DNA of 64,000 nucleotides from Aestuariimicrobium ganziense (GTDB taxonomy: Bacteria > Actinomycetota > Actinomycetes > Propionibacteriales > Propionibacteriaceae). The stretch's first letter is position 1, and each line of letters opens with the position of its first letter. The notes below the pieces were generated by a model. It was not told the DNA's origin and searched no databases. It saw only the letters and a program-made list of their open reading frames with translations. The stretch is from NCBI RefSeq assembly GCF_015352975.1, contig NZ_JACYIZ010000009.1, positions 1 to 64,000 of the forward strand, in the 5' to 3' direction. The translations under genes and the position numbers were made by a program. Shown here piece by piece: positions 1-8,377 of this stretch.

Positions 1-1
1 T

Positions 2-250
2 GGCAACGCCGTTCCGTCCATCAAGGGTCTGGAGAACTTGGTGGTGGAGGACAACCCGCCGCTGCCCGCACACGCCAAGACCTTCAACGAGCTGGCTGCC
101 AAGGGCTACGCCATCCCGCTGAAGATCTCGAACAACGCGGTCGTGGCTGCCAACATCTCCACCGAGGTCGACAAGTGGATCAAGGCCAAGATCTCGGCGG
201 TCGACTTCGGCAAGAAGCTCACCTCCTACATCAACACCGGCAAGGCCTGA
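2..250 (+). CDS. Sugar ABC transporter substrate-binding protein, C-terminal end (partial)
   Basis: The reading frame is open from the window edge and ends at TGA 248-250, giving the last 82 residues of a longer protein. The sequence (VEVDKW-like helix, VDFGKKL near the end, alternating amphipathic helices) fits the C-terminal lobe of a family 1 extracellular solute-binding protein. Two sugar-type permeases follow in the same direction, separated by a hairpin at 275-301, which is the usual binding-protein/permease order of CUT1 carbohydrate importers. The signal peptide and ligand site lie outside the window, so the sugar cannot be named. The assignment rests mainly on context. Confidence 0.7.
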   Translation, partial: GNAVPSIKGLENLVVEDNPPLPAHAKTFNELAAKGYAIPLKISNNAVVAANISTEVDKWIKAKISAVDFGKKLTSYINTGKA

Positions 251-274
251 CACGCCGTTCACTCCTTGACGCAA

Positions 275-301
275 CCCCGGGACGAGAACCTCGTCCCGGG
301 G
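275..301 (+). terminator. Intercistronic hairpin after the binding-protein gene
   Basis: A perfect 12-bp stem (275-286 with 290-301) closes a 3-nt loop, 24 nt after the stop codon. There is no U-tract. In binding-protein/permease operons such hairpins usually lower read-through or protect the abundant binding-protein mRNA. Either role is inference. Confidence 0.6.
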
Positions 302-343
302 TAGTGTCGGGGACAGACAATTCACGTAAGGAGGAACGTTGCG

Positions 344-1402
344 ATGACGGAACGTCCCCAAACCAGCGGAAGCGTGGCAGGGATGCCTGCAGGCGCCGCT
401 GATGATGTCACCGAAGCCGCCGTCGCGGTGGCCGATGGTGGCAAGGAGCCGGCGGGTCGCGGCGGGCGAGACCTTCGGCAGGCGGTCGAGGCCGGTACCT
501 CGTCCAGCCACCGCGCCGCATTGCGCAAGAAGCGCATGCGCGACAACATCCACGGCTACATCTTCATGGCGCCTCAGCTGATCGGCCTTCTCGCCTTCAT
601 GATCGGCCCGCTGGTCTTCGCCATCATCCTGGCCTTCATGAAGTGGGACGGCTTCGGCTCCCGCGAGTACGTCGGCTTCGGCAACTTCAAGGCGGTGTTC
701 GAGAACGAGCAGTTCATCCAGTCGTGGAAGAACACGGCATGGTTCACCGCCCTGCAGGTGCCTGCACTGATGATCTCGGCCTTCATCTTCGCGTTGCTGC
801 TGCAGCGCACGGGCAAGATGAAGAACTTCTACCGAGCCTGCTTCTTCGCCCCACAGGTCACCGCGACGGTGGCCGTGTCGGTGATCTGGCTCTGGCTGCT
901 GAACCCCGACATCTCGCCCATCACCGGCTGGCTCAAGCAGGTCGGCCTGGTTGCCCCCGACTGGCTTCAGGACCCGAACTTCGTCATCCCCGCCGTGGTG
1001 CTGGTGTCGGTCTGGCAGGGGCTGGGTTACCAGCTCGTCATGTTCATGGCCGGCCTCGACAACGTGCCGAGCTCGATGATGGAAGCGGCTTCGATCGACG
1101 GCGCCAACGAGATCCAGAAGATGTTCCGGATCACGCTGCCCCTGATCTCGCCGACGATCCTGTTCCTCTCGATCACCTCGATCATCGGTTCGTTCCAGGT
1201 GTTCGACTACATCTTCGTGTTCTTCGACACCACCGCCCCGGCCTTCGGCCGCACGATCGTGTACGAGATCGTCCAGACCGCCTTCCGTGAGTTCAACTTC
1301 GGTGTTGGTGCGGCTCTTGCCCTGTTGTTGTTCATGATGCTGCTCGCCCTCACCGGCCTCCAGCTCATTGCGCAGAAGAAGTGGGTGTTCTACACAGAAT
1401 GA
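344..1402 (+). CDS. Sugar ABC transporter permease, MalF/UgpA type
   Basis: This 352-residue inner-membrane permease belongs to a CUT1 carbohydrate importer. The first ~60 residues are a hydrophilic cytoplasmic tail, followed by six hydrophobic segments from about residue 70. The EAA loop that docks on the ATPase is clear: EAASIDGANEIQKMFRITLP, around residues 247-266. An AAGGAGGA ribosome binding site ends about 8 nt before ATG 344 and fixes the start. The stop codon overlaps the ATG of the next permease (ATGA), so the two are translationally coupled. No ATPase gene is visible here; many actinobacterial sugar importers share an MsiK-type ATPase encoded elsewhere. Substrate unknown. Confidence 0.9.
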   Translation: MTERPQTSGSVAGMPAGAADDVTEAAVAVADGGKEPAGRGGRDLRQAVEAGTSSSHRAALRKKRMRDNIHGYIFMAPQLIGLLAFMIGPLVFAIILAFMKWDGFGSREYVGFGNFKAVFENEQFIQSWKNTAWFTALQVPALMISAFIFALLLQRTGKMKNFYRACFFAPQVTATVAVSVIWLWLLNPDISPITGWLKQVGLVAPDWLQDPNFVIPAVVLVSVWQGLGYQLVMFMAGLDNVPSSMMEAASIDGANEIQKMFRITLPLISPTILFLSITSIIGSFQVFDYIFVFFDTTAPAFGRTIVYEIVQTAFREFNFGVGAALALLLFMMLLALTGLQLIAQKKWVFYTE

Positions 1403-2322
1403 GTACTGCAACCGCTGACGCCACGGGCGTCCCCACGACCGGCAAGCCCCGCAAGGAGCGCATCCGTCACCGTCCCATCACGATCGGGCAGGTCATCCTG
1501 CAGATCCTGATGGCGATCGCGTCGATCGCGATGGCGCTTCCCTTCCTGTGGATGTTCTTCAGCTCGTTCAAGCCGCTCGAAGAGATCTTCATGCAGCCGC
1601 CCAAGCTGCTGCCGATGAACTGGCAGCCGCAGAACTACAGCGAGGCCTTCGACCAGGCCTCTGCCGGTGGCGCGTGGTATGCCAGTGGCTTCCCGCTGGC
1701 GTTCTTCAACAGCTTCTACATCTCCACGGTGGTGACGCTGGGTACGCTGCTGACCAGTGCGATGGCGGCCTACGCCTTCGCCCGCATCCGGTTCTTCGGA
1801 CGCGGCTTCTGGTTCATGCTGTTCCTGTCGACCATGATGGTGCCCGGTCAGCTGACCATCATCCCGCTCTACATCATCATGGGTCAGCTGGATTGGGTCG
1901 ACACCCACCTGCCGCTGATCATCCCGCCCATCCTGTTCAACGCCTTCGGTGTGTTCCTGCTTCGTCAGTATGCGCGAGGCATCCCGCTGGAGCTCGAAGA
2001 GGCTGCAGCCATCGACGGTGCAGGCCGCTTCAGGATCTTCGTCTCGCTGATCCTGCCGCTGCTGAAGTCGCCGATGGTGGCCCTGGGCATCTTCACCTTC
2101 CTGGGCCAGTGGAACAACTTCTTCTACCCGTTGATCTTCCTCAACAGCTCCGACAAGTTCACGCTGCCGCTGTTGGTGAACCAGTTCAAGGGCGCCTACT
2201 CGTCCAACTGGGCCGGCATCATGGCGGCCTCGACCATCACGGCCCTGCCGCTGCTGATCGTGTTCATCTTCGCCCAGCGCCAGATCGTCGAGGGCATCGC
2301 CCTGTCTGGTTCCAAGACCTGA
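1399..2322 (+). CDS. Sugar ABC transporter permease, MalG/UgpE type
   Basis: This is the second membrane subunit of the same importer, 307 residues with six hydrophobic segments. The EAA loop reads EEAAAIDGAGRFRIFVSLILP in the C-terminal third. ATG 1399 is preferred over an upstream in-frame GTG because it overlaps the previous stop as ATGA. The MalG-family ending (FIFAQRQIVEGIALSGSKT) is complete. A strong terminator hairpin follows at 2348-2376 and closes the operon. Confidence 0.9.
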   Translation: MSTATADATGVPTTGKPRKERIRHRPITIGQVILQILMAIASIAMALPFLWMFFSSFKPLEEIFMQPPKLLPMNWQPQNYSEAFDQASAGGAWYASGFPLAFFNSFYISTVVTLGTLLTSAMAAYAFARIRFFGRGFWFMLFLSTMMVPGQLTIIPLYIIMGQLDWVDTHLPLIIPPILFNAFGVFLLRQYARGIPLELEEAAAIDGAGRFRIFVSLILPLLKSPMVALGIFTFLGQWNNFFYPLIFLNSSDKFTLPLLVNQFKGAYSSNWAGIMAASTITALPLLIVFIFAQRQIVEGIALSGSKT

Positions 2323-2347
2323 TTCGGACGACCTGCACAACCACCTC

Positions 2348-2376
2348 GAGGGCCCCAGCACAGCGCTGGGGCCCTC
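2348..2376 (+). terminator. Terminator of the sugar importer operon
   Basis: A perfect 12-bp GC-rich stem (2348-2359 with 2365-2376) closes a 5-nt loop, 26 nt after the permease stop. There is no U-tract, as is common in high-GC actinobacteria. Confidence 0.75.
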
Positions 2377-2459
2377 GTGGCGTCTTCGGGGGCTGGGGGC
2401 GGGCGCCCGGTGTCGGCCGCTGGCTCCCGCTCTGGCTCCGGCCCTTCCCCCGCACGAAC

Positions 2460-2497
2460 ATCGAGTTCCCGCACCCACGTCGGTGCGGGAACTCGAT
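2460..2497. repeat. Palindromic repeat, left copy
   Basis: Two perfect 16-bp inverted arms (2460-2475 and 2482-2497) flank a 6-nt loop. The right arm with its extension (2481-2505) is the reverse complement of 3381-3405 with one mismatch, so two related copies flank the DUF559-like remnant in opposite orientation. This looks like a REP-type or small mobile palindrome rather than a terminator, since the operon terminator lies 84 nt upstream. Confidence 0.7.
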
Positions 2498-2540
2498 TTT
2501 GGTACGCAGCGCCGGAGGAGCTCGACCGGGAGCAGCGCCA

Positions 2541-3311
2541 CCGACGCCTCGTCCTCGCCACGGTGCGCTGCCTACGCAAGCCCGCTGCGTCTCACATGCG
2601 AGCGCGGCGGTGCTCCACGCTCTGCCGGTTCCGATCCCCAGAAGGGTGCAGCTCAGCCGGCTAACCAGTGGCAGCCAGACAAGGTTGATCGAAGTCCGCG
2701 TCAATCCCGTGGATGTGAACCAGATCGTCGTCCTGGAAGGGATCAAGGTCACTTCACCCGTGCGCAGCGTGGTCGATGTTCTCCCGATGCTCCACGACCT
2801 CGACGCGCTGGCACTGGCTGACGCGGCGTTGCGCGCCGGGATCGATCGTGAGGAGCTCCTGACCCTCCATGAGGTGCAAGGACGGCAGGTGGGCGTCCAC
2901 ACCGCGAGAGTGGCTCTTGAGCGCGCCGACGCCAGGGCGGAGAGCCCGGCCGAGTCCAGATCACGAGGACTGATGTACAGGTTCAGTCTGCCGATACCTG
3001 AGCTCCAGTTCGAGATCGGCCCGTACCGGGCGGACTTCTGCTGGAGGGAGCAGCGGCTGCTGGGGGAGTTCGACGGCAAGGGCAAGTACGGGGGCAAGGG
3101 CAAGTACGGGGGCAAGGGCAAGTACGAGGGCGAGTTGGCCCAGGCCGCGGGTGGGCCGGAGGCGGTCGCCCAGTACGAGCGCCAGCGCGAGCAGTACCTG
3201 CGCGATCGCGGCTGGGCGCTCGTCCGATGGGGCGGCGCTGAACTCCGGCAGCCCTACAAGTTCTTCACTCGAGTACGAGGGGCACTGGACGGAGCGTCTG
3301 GCTGGCGCTGA
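2541..3311 (+). pseudogene. 5'-truncated DUF559/AbiEi-like endonuclease-fold gene
   Basis: From about 2560 the frame reads like the actinobacterial DUF559-type family. It has RCVSHASAAVLHALPVP, then VEGI-like KVTSPVRSVVD with ADAALRAGI, then the PD-(D/E)XK-like core (ADFCWREQRLLGEFDGKGKY) and the C-terminal WALVRWGGAEL. Family members usually begin with about 60 residues of winged helix. Here that part is missing and no start codon with a ribosome binding site is found near 2541, so I read it as broken. The EFDGK motif runs into three copies of an 18-bp repeat (3075-3128), which adds GGKGKY units where the family normally has one. Palindromic repeats flank it on both sides. In the family these are orphan nuclease-fold proteins of unknown role. 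Confidence 0.7.
3075..3128 (+). repeat. Three tandem 18-bp repeats inside the DUF559-like frame
   Basis: Copies at 3075-3092, 3093-3110 and 3111-3128 encode GKGKYG-type hexapeptides. The first two are identical and the third differs by one base. The expansion stays in frame and lies at the putative nuclease active-site motif, which suggests slippage in a gene under little selection. Confidence 0.85.
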
Positions 3312-3378
3312 GTCCTCACCGGGCCCTCAGCGACTCAGGCCCAGCCTCACCCGCGCCGCGCCTTCGTCTTGCCCCTCT

Positions 3379-3419
3379 CCCGCACCAAAATCGAGTTCCC
3401 GCACCAAAGATGGTGCGGG
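3379..3419. repeat. Palindromic repeat, right copy
   Basis: The 25-bp block 3381-3405 matches the reverse complement of 2481-2505 with a single mismatch. A short 8-bp stem (3398-3405 with 3412-3419) remains. The next gene, on the minus strand, ends at 3498. Confidence 0.7.
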
Positions 3420-3497
3420 GGAAGCCCAGCGCAGAGCGGGGGAGAGCCCATCGCGGCGCGGGCAAGCCCGTGCACAGTGAGGGTTGGGAGCCCCTGC

Positions 3498-5318
3498 TCA
3501 GCTGACGACGTCGGCCAGGATTGCGTCGCGGAGTTCGCGGCGCTTGCGCTGCTCGTCCGGGTCGGGCACGGGCACCGCGGCCAGCAGGCGCTGGGTGTAC
3601 TCGTGCTGGGGGTTGCGGACGATGTCAACGGTGTCGCCCACCTCGACCAGGTGTCCGTTGCGCATGACCGCGATCCGCTCGCTGAGCATCTCGACGACGG
3701 CGAGGTCGTGGCTGATGAACAGGCAGGCGAAGCCGTACTCCTCCTGCAGGTTCTGGAACAGCTTCAGCACCTGGGCCTGCACCGACACGTCCAGGGCGCT
3801 GGTCGGCTCGTCCGCGATCAGCAGCTTCGGCTGCAGCGACAGGGCCCGGGCGATGCCGATGCGTTGACGCTGACCGCCGGAGAGCTCGTGGGGGTAGCGG
3901 TTGCGCATAGAGCGCGGCAGCTGGACGCTGTCGAGCAGTGCCTCGACCCGGTTCGACAGCTCCTTGCCCCGCAGCTTCTGGTGCAGGTAGAGCGGCTCAC
4001 CGATCGACTCGCCCACCGGCAGGCGCGGGTTCAGTGACGACCCCGGGTCCTGGAAGACGATGCCGACCTCCTTGCGGAAGGGCAGCAGGTCGCGGTGCTT
4101 GGCGTCGGTGATGTCGCGGCCAGCCACCGACAGCTTGCCCTCGACCACCGGCAGCAGGGCGACGGCGGCTCGTCCGATCGTGGTCTTGCCCGAACCGGAC
4201 TCACCGACCAGGCCGACCACCTCACCGGGATCGATCCGCAGGTTCACCTTGTGCGCGGCACGGAAGGCGGGCTTGCGTCCCTGCTTGGGGTACTCGATCG
4301 ACGCCTCCTCCATCAGCAGCGCCGGGACGACCCCCTCGTTGCCGGGCGTCAGCGGCACCGGGGCGTCACCCTCGCGCACCAGCGTCGATACCCGGCGGGT
4401 GGAGTCCTCAGCGGCCTCGCTGGTGTGGGCGCCCAGGTGGGGGACCGCTGCCAGCAGCTGCTTGGTGTAGGGGTGGGTGGGGTTGTTGAAGATGTCGTTG
4501 CTGGTGCCGTGCTCGACCACCTGGCCGTTGCGCATCACGATGATCCGGTCGGCCATGTCGGCGACCACACCCATGTCGTGGGTGATCAGGATGATGCCGG
4601 CGTCGACCCGCTCGCGCAGGTCGCGCATCAGCTTGAGGATCTCGGCCTGCACCGTCACGTCGAGGGCCGTGGTCGGCTCGTCGGCGATCAGCAGCTTGGG
4701 CTCACACGACAACGCCTGCGCGATCATGATGCGCTGGCGCTGGCCACCCGACAACTGGTGCGGGTAGGAGTTGAACCGCACCTCCGGCTCGGGGATCTCG
4801 ACCAGGCGCATCAGTTCGAGCGCGCGGGCCTTGGCCTCCTTCGGTCCCATGATGAAGTGGGTCCGCAGGGTCTCAACGATCTGGAACCCACAGGTGTAGA
4901 GCGGGTTCAGCGCGGTCATCGGCTCCTGGAAGATCACCGCGATCTCGTTGCCACGGATGCGCCGCATCGGCGCCCCGGTCAAGCCGATCAGCTCGGTGCC
5001 CTTCAGCTTGGCCGAACCGCTGGCTCGTCCATTCGGGGGCAGCAGGCCGATCAGCGACATCGCCGACTGGGTCTTGCCCGAGCCGGACTCGCCCACGATC
5101 GCCAGCACCTCGCCGGCCTTGAGCTGGTAGGTCAGGCCGGTGGCCGCGTTGAACCAGTCACCGCCGACCCAGAAGTTCACGGCCAGGTCGTCGACGTCGA
5201 GGATGACGTCGCCCTTGCGCACCTCGGTGTTGGCGGCAGTCTTCTCGCCGCGGCCCGACAGCCAGCCGCGGTGCTCGCCGCTGGCCGACTCGGGGCTGGT
5301 GGGGGTCTCGGTGGTCAT
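3498..5318 (-). CDS. Peptide ABC transporter ATPase, fused DppD-DppF
   Basis: This 606-residue protein carries two complete ABC domains. Walker A motifs are [10 protein letters not shown] (about residue 76) and [10 protein letters not shown] (about residue 373). Each half has a signature (LSGGQRQR), a Walker B ([24 protein letters not shown]) and the oligopeptide-family tail after the H-loop ([30 protein letters not shown]). In most bacteria these are two genes, DppD and DppF; here they are one chain, an arrangement also seen in other actinobacteria. The ATG shares one base with the stop of the permease before it. It is the last gene of the operon that starts with the binding protein at 10264 and would energise peptide or nickel-type import. 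Confidence 0.92.
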   Translation of the reverse strand: MTTETPTSPESASGEHRGWLSGRGEKTAANTEVRKGDVILDVDDLAVNFWVGGDWFNAATGLTYQLKAGEVLAIVGESGSGKTQSAMSLIGLLPPNGRASGSAKLKGTELIGLTGAPMRRIRGNEIAVIFQEPMTALNPLYTCGFQIVETLRTHFIMGPKEAKARALELMRLVEIPEPEVRFNSYPHQLSGGQRQRIMIAQALSCEPKLLIADEPTTALDVTVQAEILKLMRDLRERVDAGIILITHDMGVVADMADRIIVMRNGQVVEHGTSNDIFNNPTHPYTKQLLAAVPHLGAHTSEAAEDSTRRVSTLVREGDAPVPLTPGNEGVVPALLMEEASIEYPKQGRKPAFRAAHKVNLRIDPGEVVGLVGESGSGKTTIGRAAVALLPVVEGKLSVAGRDITDAKHRDLLPFRKEVGIVFQDPGSSLNPRLPVGESIGEPLYLHQKLRGKELSNRVEALLDSVQLPRSMRNRYPHELSGGQRQRIGIARALSLQPKLLIADEPTSALDVSVQAQVLKLFQNLQEEYGFACLFISHDLAVVEMLSERIAVMRNGHLVEVGDTVDIVRNPQHEYTQRLLAAVPVPDPDEQRKRRELRDAILADVVS

Positions 5319-6559
5319 CAGTTGCCTCCCAGGCCGCTCGCAGTGGCGGTGGTGGTGCGGGTGTCCATGTGGGCGCGGTGGGCAGCCCGGTCGAGCTTGC
5401 GCTGGCTCGGGACGCGCTTGGTGCGTGGGTCGAACGCGTCACGCAGGCCGTCGCCGATGAAGTTCACGCTCAGCGCCAGCAGGATGATGAAGATGCCCGG
5501 CCACCAGAACAACCACGGACGAGTGTCGAACGCGCTCTGGTTGGCCGAGATCAGGCCGCCCAGCGAGATCGAGGGGTAGTTGATGCCGAAGCCCAGGAAG
5601 CTCAGCGCGGTCTCGAGCACGACTGAGGCCGACATCAGCAGGGTGATGTTCACCACGATCACGCCCATGGTGTTGGGCAGGATGTGCTTGGTGATGATCC
5701 GGAAGTTGGTCGCACCTGCCACGCGCGCCGAGTCGACGAACTCGCGCTCACGCAGCGACAGGAACTCCGAGCGCACCAGTCGCGCCAGACCCGGCCACAG
5801 GATCAGACCCAGCGCCAGCGCGAGTTCGACCGGCATCCAGCGCTGGATCAGGGCCTTGGTCTCGTCCGACCAGCCCCACTTGGTGGGCAGGGTGTAGATC
5901 ATCTTGCCCAGCACCGCGCCGAGCACGATGACCGGCAGCGTGATGACCAGGTCGGTGAAGCGCATCAGGACGTTGTCGAGCTTGCCCCGGTAGTAGCCCG
6001 AGAGCGAGCCGATGGTGGTGCCGATCAGCAGCACGACCACGCCGAGCACGAACATGACGATCAGCGAGGTCTGGATGCCGGTCATCACCTGGGCGAAGTT
6101 GTCGTTGCCGATGGTGTTCTGCCCGAATGGGTAGGGGCCGATCTGGAACCCGTCGCCACCCAGCCAGGTCGGCAGGCCCAGGGTCGGACGACCGCCGTTG
6201 ACCACCGGGGGAGTGGAGTTCGGGTCCTGCACGTGCCACAGCCCATCGATGCCACCGATGCCCATGGTCAGGAACGACAGCAGGGCGATGATGATGATGG
6301 TGGCCAGCCCGAAGAGGGCGCCGATGTGGCGCACGAAGCGGCGCAGGACGATCTTGCCCTGCGACAGGCCCTCGACCTCGATCGCCTCGCCCACTCCCTC
6401 GCCGCGGCCGACGGCCTCAGCGGGATCGTGTTCGAGGTGGCCGTCGATGGCATCGGCTGCCTCGGTGGTGCCCTGCACGGTGGAGTCGCCGAGACCGCCC
6501 TGGCCCCGCCGATCCTCGAGTTCGTTGAGGTCGAACTGCTCGTTGTCGTTGTTGCTCAT
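5318..6559 (-). CDS. Peptide ABC transporter permease, DppC type
   Basis: This 413-residue membrane subunit has a hydrophilic N-terminal tail of about 85 residues, then a first TM segment and an outward loop of about 60 residues rich in Pro and Gly. The core that follows carries the EAA loop (VDSARVAGATNFRIITKHILPN). DppC proteins usually have about 300 residues; the excess is the cytoplasmic tail and the outer loop. It overlaps the preceding permease gene by 4 bp (ATGA) and the following ATPase by 1 bp, so the three are tightly coupled. Confidence 0.9.
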   Translation of the reverse strand: MSNNDNEQFDLNELEDRRGQGGLGDSTVQGTTEAADAIDGHLEHDPAEAVGRGEGVGEAIEVEGLSQGKIVLRRFVRHIGALFGLATIIIIALLSFLTMGIGGIDGLWHVQDPNSTPPVVNGGRPTLGLPTWLGGDGFQIGPYPFGQNTIGNDNFAQVMTGIQTSLIVMFVLGVVVLLIGTTIGSLSGYYRGKLDNVLMRFTDLVITLPVIVLGAVLGKMIYTLPTKWGWSDETKALIQRWMPVELALALGLILWPGLARLVRSEFLSLREREFVDSARVAGATNFRIITKHILPNTMGVIVVNITLLMSASVVLETALSFLGFGINYPSISLGGLISANQSAFDTRPWLFWWPGIFIILLALSVNFIGDGLRDAFDPRTKRVPSQRKLDRAAHRAHMDTRTTTATASGLGGN

Positions 6560-8076
6560 GCGTTCACCCGGATTCGAGGATCGAGGACGGCGTAGAGGAT
6601 GTCAGCGATGATGTTGGCCACCATCGCCATCCCTCCGGTGATCATGATGTAGGCCATGATCGGGTCGGTCTCAGACCCACCCAGGGCCCGGATGAACATC
6701 CGGCCCATGCCGTTCCAGCTGAAGATGGTCTCGGTGATGACGGCACCGCCGATCATGGCGATGAAGTCCGGCGGGACGATCGAGGCCAGTGGCATCAGTG
6801 CGTTGCGCAGGGCGTGGCGGACGATGACGACCCGCTCGGGCAGGCCCTTGGAGCGTGCCGTGCGGATGTAGTCCTGGTTGAGCACCTCCAAGGTGGCGCC
6901 ACGCTCGTAACGCACGTAGCCGGCGAAGCCGATCAGCAGCAGGGCCAGCGTCGGCAGGATCAGGTGGGTCATCTTGTCGAGCTGGGTGATCCAGTAGTCA
7001 CCACTGAAGTTGGGCCGCTGCGACCCCAGGGTGGGCACTGGGCGCCCGCCACTGATCCGGTAGTACTCGGGGAAGGTCTGCAGCACCCGGTCGAACCATG
7101 TCACCACCGACAGCACCAGGGCCACCAGTACGGCTCCACGCACCGAGACGCCGCGGTCAGGGCCGCCGAAGGCCCAACCGATCACGGCAGCCAGCACCAG
7201 CGCGAAGGCCAGCAGGCCCAGAAGGAAGCCGGTGTTGACCTCGTAGTCGTCGAAGAAGCCCTGCAGGATGAAGTAGCTGATCAGCCCGACCACGACCGTG
7301 GTCAGCGCCGAGTAGAGCGCCCGCCGGTTGCGCATACCCGCGAACAGCGCGGTCACGGCCACAGCCGTGCCGACACCGATAAGGATGTAGCCGATCGGGC
7401 CGATCACCGGGTTGCGCAGCCAGCCCGACCCGAAGATGAAGGCCAGGGTTGCTGCGGTCACCACGAAGGCGAAGCCGAAGGTGATCAGCTGACGCCGGCG
7501 TCCGCCGCCGAGGGCGCCGGCCCAGAACAGCCCTGCCACCAGGCTCAACCCCACGACAAGCGGCCAGCTGACCGAGGGGGAGCCCAGGTAGTTGTTGAGT
7601 TCGATCGCCATGAACTGCTTGAGCAGCACCGCCACCCAGAACACCGGCAGCGAGAACAGCACGAACGAGACGAAGGTCACCGAGTAGTCGAAGGTCGTGT
7701 ACTGGCGCAGCGCGCTGACCACGCCGATCGTGACACCGACGATCAGGGCCAGCACCGTGGCTGCGACCACCAACTGCACCGAGGTCGCAATCGCACCGGG
7801 AAGAATGTCAGCCACCCTCTGCTGCGTGCGCCAGGCCAGCCCGGGGTTGCCTTGGACGAACTGCGTGAGCCACGTCCAGTAGCGCTCGTACCACGGCTGG
7901 TCGAGCCGCAGGGTGGCGACGCGGGCGTCCCGCAGGGCCTGGGCGTTCGGCAGGGTCGAGGTCCGCAGGTCTTCCAGCGGGTCGAGCGCGATGGCCAGCA
8001 GGCCGTAGACCACGGCCGACAGGGCCAGCAACAGGCCCACGGCCGTGACCAGTCGCCTGGCGATGAATCGGATCAT
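6556..8076 (-). CDS. Peptide ABC transporter permease, DppB type, with large internal insertion
   Basis: The ends match DppB: MIRFIARRLVTAVGLLL at the start, and near the C-terminus an EAA-type loop (RTARSKGLPERVVIVRHALRN) and the ending ADILYAVLDPRI. At 506 residues it is about 170 longer than usual. The excess lies between the second or third TM segment and the EAA loop and includes several extra hydrophobic stretches (residues about 160-330), so the protein probably has 11-12 TM segments rather than six. It follows the binding-protein gene after a hairpin gap at 8077-8377 and is coupled to DppC. A GAAGGA ribosome binding site precedes ATG 8076. Confidence 0.88.
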   Translation of the reverse strand: MIRFIARRLVTAVGLLLALSAVVYGLLAIALDPLEDLRTSTLPNAQALRDARVATLRLDQPWYERYWTWLTQFVQGNPGLAWRTQQRVADILPGAIATSVQLVVAATVLALIVGVTIGVVSALRQYTTFDYSVTFVSFVLFSLPVFWVAVLLKQFMAIELNNYLGSPSVSWPLVVGLSLVAGLFWAGALGGGRRRQLITFGFAFVVTAATLAFIFGSGWLRNPVIGPIGYILIGVGTAVAVTALFAGMRNRRALYSALTTVVVGLISYFILQGFFDDYEVNTGFLLGLLAFALVLAAVIGWAFGGPDRGVSVRGAVLVALVLSVVTWFDRVLQTFPEYYRISGGRPVPTLGSQRPNFSGDYWITQLDKMTHLILPTLALLLIGFAGYVRYERGATLEVLNQDYIRTARSKGLPERVVIVRHALRNALMPLASIVPPDFIAMIGGAVITETIFSWNGMGRMFIRALGGSETDPIMAYIMITGGMAMVANIIADILYAVLDPRIRVNA

Positions 8077-8377
8077 GAAGGGTGTCCTTCGTCGTACGTG
8101 TCGATGCGTTCGGGTCAGGGGCGTGACCCGGGCGCGTGGTGTGACCTCACACCATGTCGGGTGCGCTCGTCAAACCCCGTGGCGACCAGACGGCGCACGC
8201 CACAGAGTCCGATTGTGCCGGACTTCACCCCAAGGTGACACATCAGCCATGCATCGGGGTGTGGTCTGTCGTCCCTCCACAGGCGTCCGGAGGACCGGTG
8301 GGGAAAGCAGGACGGGGGGCCCTGTCGCCAGGGCACCCCGTCACTGTCTGTATGGTCAGGTGACCCTCACGAGGAGG
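8077..8377. other. Intercistronic gap between binding protein and DppB
   Basis: About 300 bases without a credible gene. It holds a strong hairpin at 8311-8342 next to the binding-protein stop, and a ribosome binding site for DppB near 8085. No second promoter with both boxes is obvious. The spacing suggests partial termination after the binding-protein gene. Confidence 0.5.
8311..8342 (-). terminator. Hairpin after the peptide-binding protein gene
   Basis: Two 13-nt arms (8311-8323 and 8330-8342) pair with one internal G-A mismatch around a 6-nt loop, 35 nt past the stop on the minus strand. It is probably a partial terminator or mRNA-stabilising stem that raises the ratio of binding protein to permease. 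Confidence 0.65.

Noticed and set aside
1548..2500. The upstream part of the long frame that ends at 3311
   Set aside because: It is the wrong frame of the MalG-type permease and runs on only because stops are rare in GC-rich DNA. The DUF559-like homology starts only near 2560.
4095..5579. A 494-codon open frame on the plus strand opposite the DppD-DppF gene
   Set aside because: Its composition is that of an antisense shadow (repeated GDQQ and HHDD patterns) and the minus-strand ATPase motifs are unambiguous.
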